Positions 23,374-31,200 of a stretch of 40,448 bases of DNA are shown in pieces. This DNA comes from Elusimicrobiota bacterium. GTDB taxonomy: Bacteria; Elusimicrobiota; Elusimicrobia; UBA1565. Position 1 is the first letter of the stretch. The number at the start of each line of letters is the position of its first letter. The notes under the pieces were generated by a model. It saw nothing but the letters and a program-made list of their open reading frames with translations. It did no database searches and had not been told where the DNA came from. The DNA is taken from NCBI GenBank assembly GCA_016218495.1, contig JACRDU010000072.1:1-40448 (forward strand). Direction: 5' to 3'. The translations under genes and the position numbers were made by a program.

Positions 23374-24026
23374 GGGACCTGACCCAGCCCCGCGTCATCG
23401 AGGGCGCCGCGGCGGCCGCGGCCTTCACGGCCTTCGTCTCCTATTCCCGCATGGCCCTGTGGCTGGGCCGGCCCGGGCAGGTCTGGGTGATGGAGGCCGC
23501 CGTCTTCACGACGGCCTTCTTCCTGTGGGCCTTCGTGTTCGCCTGGCACGGGCGATATACGGGCCGGCCGGCGTTCGTCGCCCCCCGCCTCGCGCCTTGG
23601 GCGGCCGTGACGGTCGCCGCCGTATTCGGCGCGGCCCTGGCCTCGGCGTTCCTGGACCCGGTGCTGCGCCCGCTGACGCCCGAGGTCTATCCGGGCAGCG
23701 CGCGGGAATGGGCCGCCATGGCCCTGTTCGACGCGGGATTCGTGCAGCTGTTCCTGTGCTTCGCGCCGATGGCATATTTCGCGCGGGTCTCGTCCAACCC
23801 GTTCCTCGCCGGGGCCGCCACGGTGGGCTTCGGGCTGCTCGTCGCCGCCCTGAGGCTCAAGGGCCTGCCGGCCCCCGTCCCCTTCCTGACGGCGGCCGCC
23901 GTCCTGGCCGTGCGGGGCGTATCGGCTGCCTGCTGCGTCTGGGCGTACCGGGAGGGCGGCGTCCTGCTGACGCTGTGGTGGACGCTGCTCCTGGACCTGC
24001 GCCTGCTGGCCGCCCTCGCTACTTGA
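23370..24026 (+). CDS. Integral membrane protein, CPBP-like but without clear catalytic motifs
   Basis: About 218 residues if it starts at a CTG overlapping the metallopeptidase stop (CTGA). No ATG, GTG or TTG exists in frame between there and an ATG at 23450, and a farther ATG (23286) would overlap the peptidase. Six to seven hydrophobic helices are visible, for example VIEGAAAAAAFTAFVSY, FTTAFFLWAFVFAW and VLLTLWWTLLLDLRLLAAL. Layout and the final helix recall CPBP (Abi) membrane proteases, yet the EExxxR motif is missing, so any protease function is doubtful. It overlaps the OPT gene end by 8 bases. Confidence 0.5.
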   Translation: MRDLTQPRVIEGAAAAAAFTAFVSYSRMALWLGRPGQVWVMEAAVFTTAFFLWAFVFAWHGRYTGRPAFVAPRLAPWAAVTVAAVFGAALASAFLDPVLRPLTPEVYPGSAREWAAMALFDAGFVQLFLCFAPMAYFARVSSNPFLAGAATVGFGLLVAALRLKGLPAPVPFLTAAAVLAVRGVSAACCVWAYREGGVLLTLWWTLLLDLRLLAALAT

Positions 24027-25893
24027 GGACGGCGGTCTCCAGGATGATGAGCACCAGGCCCACGATGGAGCCGCCGGCTATGGCCCCCGCGCAGACCGTT
24101 TCCTGGTTGTCCACGAAGGCGCGGTAGCCCAGGCTCTTGGGGTCTTTGAGCCAGCGCCCCAGCGCCCAGAAGAAGACCGAGCCCAGCGCCATGGCCAGGG
24201 CGTCCGAGAAGTTCAGGACGAAGGCCAGGCCGAAGCCCACCCCGGAGATCGGGAACTTGCCGTGCGAACGCTGGTTGAGGACCTCGAGGACGACGCCGAG
24301 GATGGCCCCGACCAGGACGGCCAGCTGGGCGGTGGGGTGCAGGAAGCTCAGGCCCTTGGTGAGGACTTCGGCGACGGCACGCCAGATCTGGGCGGCCGGC
24401 ATCGGCAGCTTGTCCGACATCAGCACGCCGACGTCCCCGTTCATCATCACATAGAAGACCGGGACCGAGACCGCGGCCCCCGCCAGGATGCCCAGGGTGT
24501 GGCCGACGGCCTGGTGGCGCGGCTTGCCGCCCAGCATGTAGCCGGGCTTGATGTCCATGAGCAGGTTCGCGGCGCTCGAGGCCACCTCGCCGGTGATGCC
24601 GGCCGTCATCAGGTTCGTGGTGATGTTCCCCGGGGCGATCACGCTGTAGGTGAGCTGGGTGAGCTTGCCCAGCGCCCCGGTCGGCGTGATGGAGGTGAGG
24701 CCTGTGGCGTTGACGGCGATCAGGGTGAAGACGAAGACCATCGGCACGGCGATGAGGCCCATCCACCAGGTCACGTCGAAGAAGGCATGCCCCGCCCAGA
24801 CCGTGATCAGCCCCACCACCGGGATGCCGACGACGAAGACGTTCATCGGCAACTCGATGTCGGCCAGCACGTCGGACTTGCGGTCCGAGCGCCCGAACAT
24901 CCCGCGGATGGAGTCGAGGATGACCTTGGGCTTGGAGAGGAAGGAGTAGATCGACGAGGTCGTCATCAGGGCCACGCCGCCCCACAGCGCCCACATCGTG
25001 ATGTTCTTGAAGCCGGGGCCCTTGATGACGCCCTGCGAGATGAGGACGGGGGCGAGCAGGAGGTAGTTGATGGCCGCGCCGAGCAGCAGCGACATCCCGG
25101 TCTTGACCCCCATGAGCCCTCCCGCGGCCACCATCACGATGGAGGAGTCGAAGCGCACGGTCAGGTCCTTGAGCGGGGTGCCGAGGATGGAGGGGGTGAA
25201 CCACTTGTAGACCAGGTCGTCCCAGAACTCGGGCAGGACGAGGAAGGGCAGGCGCAGGGCCTCCATGACCTTGGCGTTGCGCAGCGTCTCGATGGCGGCC
25301 GAGATGAGCCCCCCGCAGGCCAGGAGCTTGGCCTTGAACACCCCTTCGGCGCCCTCGCCGCTGTGCAGGTTGTCCATGACGACTCCGGCGGCGAAGCCCT
25401 CGGGGAACGGGAGCTGCTCGTCGTTGATGAAGCGGCGCTTGAGCGGGAAGGCGAAGAGCACGCCCAGGATTCCGAGGACGATCAGCCAGACCATCGTGTG
25501 CTGCCAGGGTATGACCTTCCCGGTCACGGCCATGTAGGCGGCCAAGGAGGAGATCAGGGGCGCGGTCATGTAGCCGGCGCTGGTGGCGATGGACTGCATC
25601 GCGTTGTTCTCGAGCACGGTCATCTCGCTGCCCAGCGACATCTTCGAGAGGGCCTTGAAGATGGCGAAGGAGAGGATGACGGAGGTGATGCCCACGCCCA
25701 AGGTCCAGCCGGTGCGGATGCCCACATAGAGGTTGGTCAGGCTCAGCACGCCGCCCAGGATCATGCCGGTCAGGGCCGAGCGCAGGGTCAGCTGGGGCAT
25801 GTCTCCTCTATAGACGTTTTCCAGCCACCACCGGTCCTTCTCCTCCAAAGACATCGTGCGGACCTGTTCCGGGGTGAGTTCCTTGATGGCCAT
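24019..25893 (-). CDS. OPT-family oligopeptide transporter
   Basis: 624 residues with about 14-16 hydrophobic helices. The N-terminal cytoplasmic region (LTPEQVRTMSLEEKDRWWLE) is followed by the OPT start pattern LTLRSALTGMILGGVLSLTN and LYVGIRTGWTLGVGITSVIL. Other marks are NNAMQSIATSAGYMTAPLIS and a LPFPEGFAAGVV motif (about residues 160-171). Bacterial OPT proteins are proton-driven importers of small peptides or metal-peptide chelates. A peptidase gene lies on the other side, so peptide scavenging is a reasonable inference. Unlike most first genes here, it has a real leader with GGAG 5 bases before the ATG and TATACT/TATAGT boxes at 25919-25932. Confidence 0.9.
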   Translation of the reverse strand: MAIKELTPEQVRTMSLEEKDRWWLENVYRGDMPQLTLRSALTGMILGGVLSLTNLYVGIRTGWTLGVGITSVILSFAIFKALSKMSLGSEMTVLENNAMQSIATSAGYMTAPLISSLAAYMAVTGKVIPWQHTMVWLIVLGILGVLFAFPLKRRFINDEQLPFPEGFAAGVVMDNLHSGEGAEGVFKAKLLACGGLISAAIETLRNAKVMEALRLPFLVLPEFWDDLVYKWFTPSILGTPLKDLTVRFDSSIVMVAAGGLMGVKTGMSLLLGAAINYLLLAPVLISQGVIKGPGFKNITMWALWGGVALMTTSSIYSFLSKPKVILDSIRGMFGRSDRKSDVLADIELPMNVFVVGIPVVGLITVWAGHAFFDVTWWMGLIAVPMVFVFTLIAVNATGLTSITPTGALGKLTQLTYSVIAPGNITTNLMTAGITGEVASSAANLLMDIKPGYMLGGKPRHQAVGHTLGILAGAAVSVPVFYVMMNGDVGVLMSDKLPMPAAQIWRAVAEVLTKGLSFLHPTAQLAVLVGAILGVVLEVLNQRSHGKFPISGVGFGLAFVLNFSDALAMALGSVFFWALGRWLKDPKSLGYRAFVDNQETVCAGAIAGGSIVGLVLIILETAVLK

Positions 25894-25918
25894 GGGTTCT
25901 CCGTGAGGCGCGGCGCCG

Positions 25919-25932
25919 AGTATAAGACTATA
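25919..25932 (-). promoter_or_regulatory. Two overlapping -10 candidates for the OPT gene
   Basis: TATAGT (25927-25932) and TATACT (25919-25924) on the minus strand give leaders of about 27 and 19 bases to the ATG at 25893. Confidence 0.45.
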
Positions 25933-25961
25933 GCGACGTTCTTGCCGCCCTCATTCTATCC

Positions 25962-25967
25962 TATCCT
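25962..25967 (+). promoter_or_regulatory. -10 box TATCCT, leaderless spacing
   Basis: Six bases separate TATCCT from the ATG at 25974. It faces away from the OPT promoter in an 80-base divergent region. Confidence 0.55.
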
Positions 25968-25973
25968 CTACCC

Positions 25974-26417
25974 ATGCCCCGCAAGCTGACGGCCCTGCTC
26001 ATTGGCTACCTCCTCGCCATGCTCCCCCAGATGGTGCTGGGCACCGTCTTCGGCGAGACGCTGGGCATCGTGCGCGACCTCACGCCAGCGCCGGACCTGG
26101 TCCTGACGGCGGCCGCGGCCCTGGGCGGGCTTCTCATCGTCGCGGCTTCGGGGTTCGTGATGGGCTTCTCGTTCTGGGCGGGGACGGCGGAGAGCTGGAA
26201 GGCCTCGGGCGTCTGGGCGCTGGCGGGCGGCCTCGCGGCCTCCATCCTGGAGAACCCCCGGCTGCCCGCCTCCCCGCTCCTCTTCGTCCTGGGGACCGCC
26301 GTCCGGGGAGCCGGGGCGTTCTGGGGCGCGTGGTGGGGGGACCGTCACAAGGACGACCAGAGGGTCGAGGCGGTCCAGGGCTTCATCTTCGGCGTCATCC
26401 CGTTCCCGCTGGCCTGA
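25974..26417 (+). CDS. Small integral membrane protein of unknown function
   Basis: 147 residues with four membrane helices: KLTALLIGYLLAMLPQMVLG, LVLTAAAALGGLLIVAASGF with VMGFSFWAG, WALAGGLAASILEN and LLFVLGTAVRGAGAFWGAWW, followed by a charged DRHKDDQ segment and a hydrophobic end (FIFGVIPFPLA). I do not recognise a family. It is transcribed away from the OPT transporter and has its own leaderless-type promoter. No partner gene follows on the same strand, because the next gene is convergent. Confidence 0.7.
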   Translation: MPRKLTALLIGYLLAMLPQMVLGTVFGETLGIVRDLTPAPDLVLTAAAALGGLLIVAASGFVMGFSFWAGTAESWKASGVWALAGGLAASILENPRLPASPLLFVLGTAVRGAGAFWGAWWGDRHKDDQRVEAVQGFIFGVIPFPLA

Positions 26418-26435
26418 GCGGGCGGGGCCGGGTAT

Positions 26436-26578
26436 TCAGTCCGAACAGCTCAGCGTGAGGTCGCAGGACCAGCGGCGGGACCCGCTCAGCGTCTCCTGGC
26501 TGCTGCAAGCCTCGCTATGGATGACGACCCCGGAGCGCCCCCGGCGTTTGCAGAGCCGGTCGAAGCGGGCCAGACCCG
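26436..26578 (-). pseudogene. Out-of-frame 3' part of the Cys-repeat protein (second repeat)
   Basis: In the -1 frame relative to the intact 5' part, this stretch encodes LARFDRLCKRRGRSG through to WSCDLTLSCSD and a TGA at 26436. Its cysteines are spaced C-x14-C-x13-C-x5-C, exactly as in the first repeat of the in-frame protein (C111, C126, C140, C146), and both have R-[KR]-W before the third Cys. The original gene therefore almost certainly ran from 27094 to 26436, and a one-base loss (or sequencing error, or -1 recoding) near 26565-26600 separates the halves. Confidence 0.7.
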
Positions 26579-27094
26579 CGCCAGGAGCTCCGACTTGGAC
26601 TCCCAGGTCTCCCCGTCGACGCTGATGCGGGAGAGGTCTCCGCGCACCGGCTTGGAGCAGGACGAATAGACGTCGCATTCCCACTTGCGAGAGGCGATTC
26701 CGACCGGCCGCTCCTCGCAGGCCATGTCTTCGACCTCGGCGCCGGCCCAGCCTGCGCGCAGGCAGAGCCGCGCCAGGTAGGCTTGGGCGGCCGCGCGGGT
26801 CTGGTCGCGATAGTTCCCCTTGAGGATGTTCCACGCCGACCCGTCCTCGGCGGGCTCGCTGACCCAGACGGTGAGCTGGCGCGGCGAGCGGAGGCTGGAA
26901 TCGTCCCGGCCGGGTTCGGCGGCGGGGGGCGGGGCGGGGAACTCGGGGCGGCTGACCAGGTAATAGTCCGTCAAAGGCCGTTCGATCCGCGCCGACGGGC
27001 CTATGGCGGGCACCGGAAGGTCAAGGGCTCCGGCCGAGGCGGCGGGGCCGGCGAGGAGCAGCAGCAGGGAAAGCGCGGGGGGAATCTGGACCAT
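26486..27094 (-). CDS. Secreted Cys-rich repeat protein, apparently frameshifted near its C-terminus
   Basis: 202 residues as it now reads. A signal peptide (MVQIPPALSLLLLLAGPAAS) precedes a Pro-rich linker to about residue 70. A first repeat follows (about 98-147) with C111, C126, C140 and C146 and the block SRKWECDVYSSCS. From about residue 174 the frame turns into low-complexity Ala/Ser/Gly/Arg and stops at 26486, while a matching second repeat continues in another frame to 26436. So the annotated end is probably an artefact or a real inactivating indel. The start is fixed by TATCAT ending 6 bases before the ATG. The function is unknown; the cysteines probably form disulfides in the periplasm or outside the cell. 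Confidence 0.7.
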   Translation of the reverse strand: MVQIPPALSLLLLLAGPAASAGALDLPVPAIGPSARIERPLTDYYLVSRPEFPAPPPAAEPGRDDSSLRSPRQLTVWVSEPAEDGSAWNILKGNYRDQTRAAAQAYLARLCLRAGWAGAEVEDMACEERPVGIASRKWECDVYSSCSKPVRGDLSRISVDGETWESKSELLARVWPASTGSANAGGAPGSSSIARLAAARRR

Positions 27095-27100
27095 GTCTCC

Positions 27101-27106
27101 ATGATA
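27101..27106 (-). promoter_or_regulatory. -10 box TATCAT, leaderless spacing
   Basis: Six bases separate TATCAT from the ATG at 27094. It supports that start over upstream in-frame ATGs. Confidence 0.55.
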
Positions 27107-27240
27107 CAGGGAGGGCGCCCCCATCATTGAGGCCCGAAGGGAGGGGCGGGCGTTCGGTCGATGGGCCCACGACGATTCCATGCCTTCGGACCCAGATTCT
27201 CCGGGGCCGGTAGGGGATGGCGATGCGGGGCCCGCGAGCG

Positions 27241-27246
27241 CATCCT
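27241..27246 (+). promoter_or_regulatory. -10-like box CATCCT, leaderless spacing
   Basis: CATCCT ends 6 bases before the ATG at 27253. It is a weaker match to the -10 pattern (first T absent), but the position is the usual one in this window. Confidence 0.35.
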
Positions 27247-27252
27247 AGCGGC

Positions 27253-28293
27253 ATGAAGACCTCGATCGCCCTGCTGTCGGTCGCCTTGGCCGTCCCCGGC
27301 GCGGCTGTGGAGAATCCCTCGGCGCTGTCGGCCCTCAGGTCTGCCGCCGGCGTCCATGCCCCGGCCGCCGTCCCAGGGTTGGGCGGCGGGGGACCCATCG
27401 CCGCCCCCGCCGGCGCGCCGGGCGGGGGAGTGGACCTGTCGGGGCAGTTCCCCACGGGCTCGCGCGACCAGGGCAACGTGGGGGCCTGCCATGCCTTCGC
27501 GTCCATCGGGCTCCTTGAAGCGGCCTATTTCAGGAAGTACGGCGAGCACGCCGTCTTCTCGGACGCCGACCTCTTCCTGCGCAACACCGTCCTCAACGGC
27601 AACATCTACAGCGGCAGCCTGTTCGAGCCCGGCTACGCGTGGACCGGGAGGCCGGAGCTAAAGGAGGGCGGCTCGCCGAGCACCCTGCTGGCCATCGGCG
27701 ACATGGAGTTCGCCATCAAGAACGGCGTGGCCACGACCCCGCAGTACTCCGCCTTCGTCGACCGCTATCGGCAGTTCCGGGAGGCCGAGCAGCGCACGCT
27801 GGAGGACATCGAACGGCAGCGCAGGCGCGACCCCTGGTACGTCCGCCTCCTCTATAACCCGCGCACGCACTGGGCGCGGATGCAGCGCAGCCCCCTCAAT
27901 CAGCGGATCCTGCAGAACTACCTGATGGGCAACGACCAGACCCTCGACGCCCAGCGCGAGGAGAGCCGCCGCAAGCTGTCCGGGTTCAAGGTGGCCAAGA
28001 GCCTCTACATCACCCTGCCGTCCTCGTTCAGCCGGCCGGAGAAAGAATGCCGCCGGGACGGGGCCGCGAGGACGGCCGCCGTCCTATCCGAGCTGAACGC
28101 CGGGCGGTCGGTGGGGCTGAGCTACTTCACCGACGGCAACTGGGGCAGCCATGTGCTGCTCATCACGGGCTACCGGCCCGACGGCGACGACATCGTCTTC
28201 AAGACCCGCAACTCCTGGGGCGCCGGCGGCAACTTCGACATGTCCCCGAAGGACATGTGCAAGGTGCACGGCATCTTCAGCGTCCGCGAGTAG
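27253..28293 (+). CDS. Secreted papain-like (C1) cysteine peptidase
   Basis: 346 residues. The signal peptide is MKTSIALLSVALAVPGAAV, followed by an Ala/Pro/Gly linker to about residue 60. The peptidase domain shows the oxyanion Gln and nucleophile in RDQGNVGACHAFAS (Q73, C79), the catalytic His in NWGSHVLLITGY (H300) and the Asn in TRNSWG (N320). The Trp that normally follows the catalytic Cys is His here. A long charged helical insert (about 165-245) separates the two halves of the domain. No propeptide of the usual kind is seen. It is probably exported and active on proteins. The start at 27253 was chosen for the signal peptide; an ATG at 27217 adds only a charged extension. Confidence 0.83.
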   Translation: MKTSIALLSVALAVPGAAVENPSALSALRSAAGVHAPAAVPGLGGGGPIAAPAGAPGGGVDLSGQFPTGSRDQGNVGACHAFASIGLLEAAYFRKYGEHAVFSDADLFLRNTVLNGNIYSGSLFEPGYAWTGRPELKEGGSPSTLLAIGDMEFAIKNGVATTPQYSAFVDRYRQFREAEQRTLEDIERQRRRDPWYVRLLYNPRTHWARMQRSPLNQRILQNYLMGNDQTLDAQREESRRKLSGFKVAKSLYITLPSSFSRPEKECRRDGAARTAAVLSELNAGRSVGLSYFTDGNWGSHVLLITGYRPDGDDIVFKTRNSWGAGGNFDMSPKDMCKVHGIFSVRE

Positions 28294-28302
28294 ACGGGGC
28301 CG

Positions 28303-29022
28303 CTAGGGCGCAAGATACTGGATCTGGTAGACGCAGTACGGCGTGCCCCAGACCGGGAAGACGCCCCAGGCCAGCACGACCTTGCCGCTGCGGCGCAGCG
28401 AGTAGATGGCCAGGTTCATGTCGCGCAGGGCGACGGCCGAGTAGGCCTGCAGGTAATAGCCGCTGGTGATGAGCCGGGGGCGGCGCATCGGCGTCTGCCG
28501 GCCGCGGACATAGTCGACCTGGTAGACCCAGCGCCCGGTCCGGGGGAGGACCTGGGTGCGCAAGACGGCATAGCCCGAGCCGACCAGGCTGTCGACGCTG
28601 GCTGCGAGGCCCGACTGCGCGGCGGACATGGAAGGGTATTCGGCGCTCGAGTATATCTCGACCGTGCGCGGTGCGCCGCCGGGAGGGTTGGCGCCGTCCT
28701 GGTAGTCCACGCGGAAGGCGTAGCCCGCGCGTTCGGCGGCGGGAGGGAGGACGCTGGCGCCGACGACGGCGAGCCCCGACTGGCGCAGGCCGTAGACCGC
28801 GCCATCGAGGGCGCGCCGCGCCTCGGCGGCGCTGCGGTATTCGCCCGCCTCGTAGGCGGAGATCTGTGCCGCGTGCCCGATTTCGGGCGTCGGGGCGCTC
28901 GTGCGAATCGAAGAAGGCAGGGAGCCGGCCTTCAGCGCCTCGATGGAGGTCTGGGCGAGAGAAGAGCCCGAGGCCAGGAGAAGCAACGCCAGTCCCGCCG
29001 CCGCCGACAAGAAACGATCCAT
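28303..29022 (-). CDS. Secreted protein of three ~55-residue repeats, unknown function
   Basis: 239 residues with a signal peptide (MDRFLSAAAGLALLLLASGS, SLAQ). From about residue 55 three related units follow. Each has an Ala-rich helix (SAAEARRALDGAVYGLRQSG), a V/A-V strand ending in VLP or VFP, and a closing strand such as YAFRVDYQD, VYQVDYV or VYQIQYL. I do not recognise the fold. I chose the ATG at 29022 rather than the GTG at 29028 because GGAGGT stands 5 bases before the ATG. A TACCCT box at 29055-29060 is a possible promoter. The gene converges with the papain-like protease, 9 bases apart. Confidence 0.7.
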   Translation of the reverse strand: MDRFLSAAAGLALLLLASGSSLAQTSIEALKAGSLPSSIRTSAPTPEIGHAAQISAYEAGEYRSAAEARRALDGAVYGLRQSGLAVVGASVLPPAAERAGYAFRVDYQDGANPPGGAPRTVEIYSSAEYPSMSAAQSGLAASVDSLVGSGYAVLRTQVLPRTGRWVYQVDYVRGRQTPMRRPRLITSGYYLQAYSAVALRDMNLAIYSLRRSGKVVLAWGVFPVWGTPYCVYQIQYLAP

Positions 29023-29136
29023 GCCCACCTCCGTGCGACCCTATGCGACGCGAAAGGGTAGCGGAGTAGGGCCGCGCAATTTAACCGCCCCGATGGGCCC
29101 GCGAGGGGGATGGGCCGGGAGACCCAGGGTTCTTCT

Positions 29137-29145
29137 TGCTAGACT
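29137..29145 (+). promoter_or_regulatory. Extended -10 promoter (TGCTAGACT), leaderless spacing
   Basis: TAGACT with upstream TGC ends 6 bases before the ATG at 29152. It drives the two glycoside hydrolase genes. Confidence 0.55.
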
Positions 29146-29151
29146 CCCGGG

Positions 29152-31200
29152 ATGAGAATCCCTCTTCTCCTCGCCTTCCTTCTCGCTTCCTTACCGGCCT
29201 TCGCCGCCATGCCCAAGGCGGAGGTGGAGCGCCGCGTCCAAGACCTCCTCGGCAAGATGACCCTGGAAGAGAAGCTGGGGCAGCTCCAGCAGCTCGACGG
29301 CTCGGCCGCGGGCGACCACTCGCCCGAGCTCCTCGAGCTGGCGCGCAAGGGCCGCCTAGGCTCGACCTTGAACGTGCGCGGGGCCAAGCGCGTCAACGAG
29401 CTCCAGCGCGCCGCCCTGCAGTCGCGCCTCAAGATCCCCGTCCTCTTCGCCTTCGACGTCATCCACGGCTACCGGACCATCTTCCCGATCCCCTTGGGCG
29501 AGGCGGCGGCCTGGGACCCGGCGGGGGCGGAGCGCACGGCCGCCATCGCCGCGGCCGAGGCCGCGGCGGCGGGCGTCCGGTGGACCTTCGCCCCGATGGT
29601 GGACATCGCGCGCGACCCGCGCTGGGGCCGCGTGGCCGAGGGAGCGGGCGAGGACGTCCACCTGGGGTCGGTCCTGGCGGCGGCCAGGGTCAGGGGCTTC
29701 CAGGGCGCCGACCCCTCGGCTCCCGACAAGGTCCTGGCCTGCGCGAAGCACTGGGTGGGTTACGGAGCCGCCGAAGGAGGCCGCGACTACAACACCACCG
29801 ACATCTCCGAGGAGCGCCTGCGCGGCGTCTACCTGCCGCCCTTCAAGGCCGCGGTGGACGCGGGCGTGGAGACCTTCATGAGCGCCTTCAACGACTTGAA
29901 CGGCGTGCCGTCGTCGGCCAACCGCCGGACCCTGACCGGCATCCTGCGCGGCGAATGGGGCTTCGACGGCCTGGTGGTCAGCGACTACACCTCTGTGGCC
30001 GAGCTGGTCAACCACGGCTACGCCGCCGACGGGGGCGACGCGGCGCGCAAGGCGCTGTCGGCCGGGGTCGACATGGAGATGGTCAGCCGGCTCTACAACG
30101 AGCACGGGAAGACCCTGGCCTCCGCCGAGGTGGACGAGGCCGTGCGCCGCGTCCTGCGCGTGAAGCTGCGGGCGGGCATCTTCGAGCGTCCCTTCGCCGA
30201 CGAGAAGGCCGAGACGGTCCTGCTCTCCGCCCCCTTCCGCGATGAAGCCCGCCTCTCGGCAGCCCGCTCGATGGTCCTCTTGGAGAACCGCGGCGTGCTC
30301 CCGTTCTCCAAGGACATGGAGTCCCTCGCCGTCCTGGGAGCCTTGGCCGACTCGAGGGCCGACCTGCTCGGTTCCTGGACCGGCGACGGCCGTGCGCAGG
30401 ACGCCGCGACCATCCGCGAAGCCTTGAGGGAGGCCCTGCCGAAGACCCGCCTGACGGATTCGCTCGACGACGCGGCCGCGGCGGTCGTGGTCGTCGGGGA
30501 GACCTTCGATGTGAGCGGCGAGGCCGCCTCGCGCAGCGACATCGGCCTGCCGTCCGGCCAGCTGGAGCTCGTGCGCAGGGCGCATGAGTCCGGCAAGCCC
30601 TACGCCGTCGTCCTCATCACCGGCCGGCCGCTGGCCGTCCCCTGGCTGGCGGAGAACGCCCGGGCCCTGCTCCTGGCCTGGCAGCCCGGCACCGAGGGCG
30701 CCCGCGCCGTCGCCGACATCCTCTTGGGCGACGCCGTCCCCGGGGGGAAGCTCCCCGCCAGCTTCCCGCGCTCCGTGGGCCAGGTGCCGGTCTACTACGC
30801 GCACAAGAACTCCGGGCGGCCCTACGACGCCGCCAGCAAGTACACGACCAAGTACCTGGACCTGCCGAACACGCCGCTGTATCCGTTCGGCTACGGGCTG
30901 AGCTACTCCTCCTTCGAGCTCTCCGGCCTCGCGGCCTCGGACGCGGCGGTCTCGGTCGATGTGAAGAACACGGGCGCGCGCGCCGGCGACGAGGTGGTGC
31001 AGGTCTATGTCCGGGGTCCGGCGGGGGGCGCCCTCACCCGGCCGGTGCGCGAGCTCCAGGGCTTCCAGCGCGTCACCCTCGCCCCGGGAGAGAAGCGCCG
31101 CCTGGACTTCGCGCTGCGCCCCGACGCGCCGGGCCCGTGGCAGGTCTTCGTGGGGACGAGCTCCGTGGGCGGCCTGACGGGCTCCTTCGTGCACAAGTGA
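29152..31200 (+). CDS. bglX-like: GH3 beta-glucosidase, exported
   Basis: 682 residues with a signal peptide (MRIPLLLAFLLASLPAFAA). The GH3 barrel shows LGQLQQLDG, FDVIHGYRTIFPIPLG, DIARDPRWGR, AKHWVGYGAAEGGRDYN and the catalytic nucleophile Asp278 in GFDGLVVSDYTS. A GH3 C-terminal sandwich domain (about 370-560) and a fibronectin-III-like domain (about 595-680) follow. The layout matches periplasmic BglX, which removes terminal beta-linked glucose. Its stop overlaps the start of a GH144-like gene (GTGA). If that partner is an endo-beta-1,2-glucanase, this enzyme would finish the sophoro-oligosaccharides. Confidence 0.93.
   Translation: MRIPLLLAFLLASLPAFAAMPKAEVERRVQDLLGKMTLEEKLGQLQQLDGSAAGDHSPELLELARKGRLGSTLNVRGAKRVNELQRAALQSRLKIPVLFAFDVIHGYRTIFPIPLGEAAAWDPAGAERTAAIAAAEAAAAGVRWTFAPMVDIARDPRWGRVAEGAGEDVHLGSVLAAARVRGFQGADPSAPDKVLACAKHWVGYGAAEGGRDYNTTDISEERLRGVYLPPFKAAVDAGVETFMSAFNDLNGVPSSANRRTLTGILRGEWGFDGLVVSDYTSVAELVNHGYAADGGDAARKALSAGVDMEMVSRLYNEHGKTLASAEVDEAVRRVLRVKLRAGIFERPFADEKAETVLLSAPFRDEARLSAARSMVLLENRGVLPFSKDMESLAVLGALADSRADLLGSWTGDGRAQDAATIREALREALPKTRLTDSLDDAAAAVVVVGETFDVSGEAASRSDIGLPSGQLELVRRAHESGKPYAVVLITGRPLAVPWLAENARALLLAWQPGTEGARAVADILLGDAVPGGKLPASFPRSVGQVPVYYAHKNSGRPYDAASKYTTKYLDLPNTPLYPFGYGLSYSSFELSGLAASDAAVSVDVKNTGARAGDEVVQVYVRGPAGGALTRPVRELQGFQRVTLAPGEKRRLDFALRPDAPGPWQVFVGTSSVGGLTGSFVHK

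Noticed and set aside
24262-25989. Plus-strand frame opposite the OPT transporter
   Set aside because: Asp/Gly/His-rich antisense translation; the OPT motifs on minus are unambiguous.
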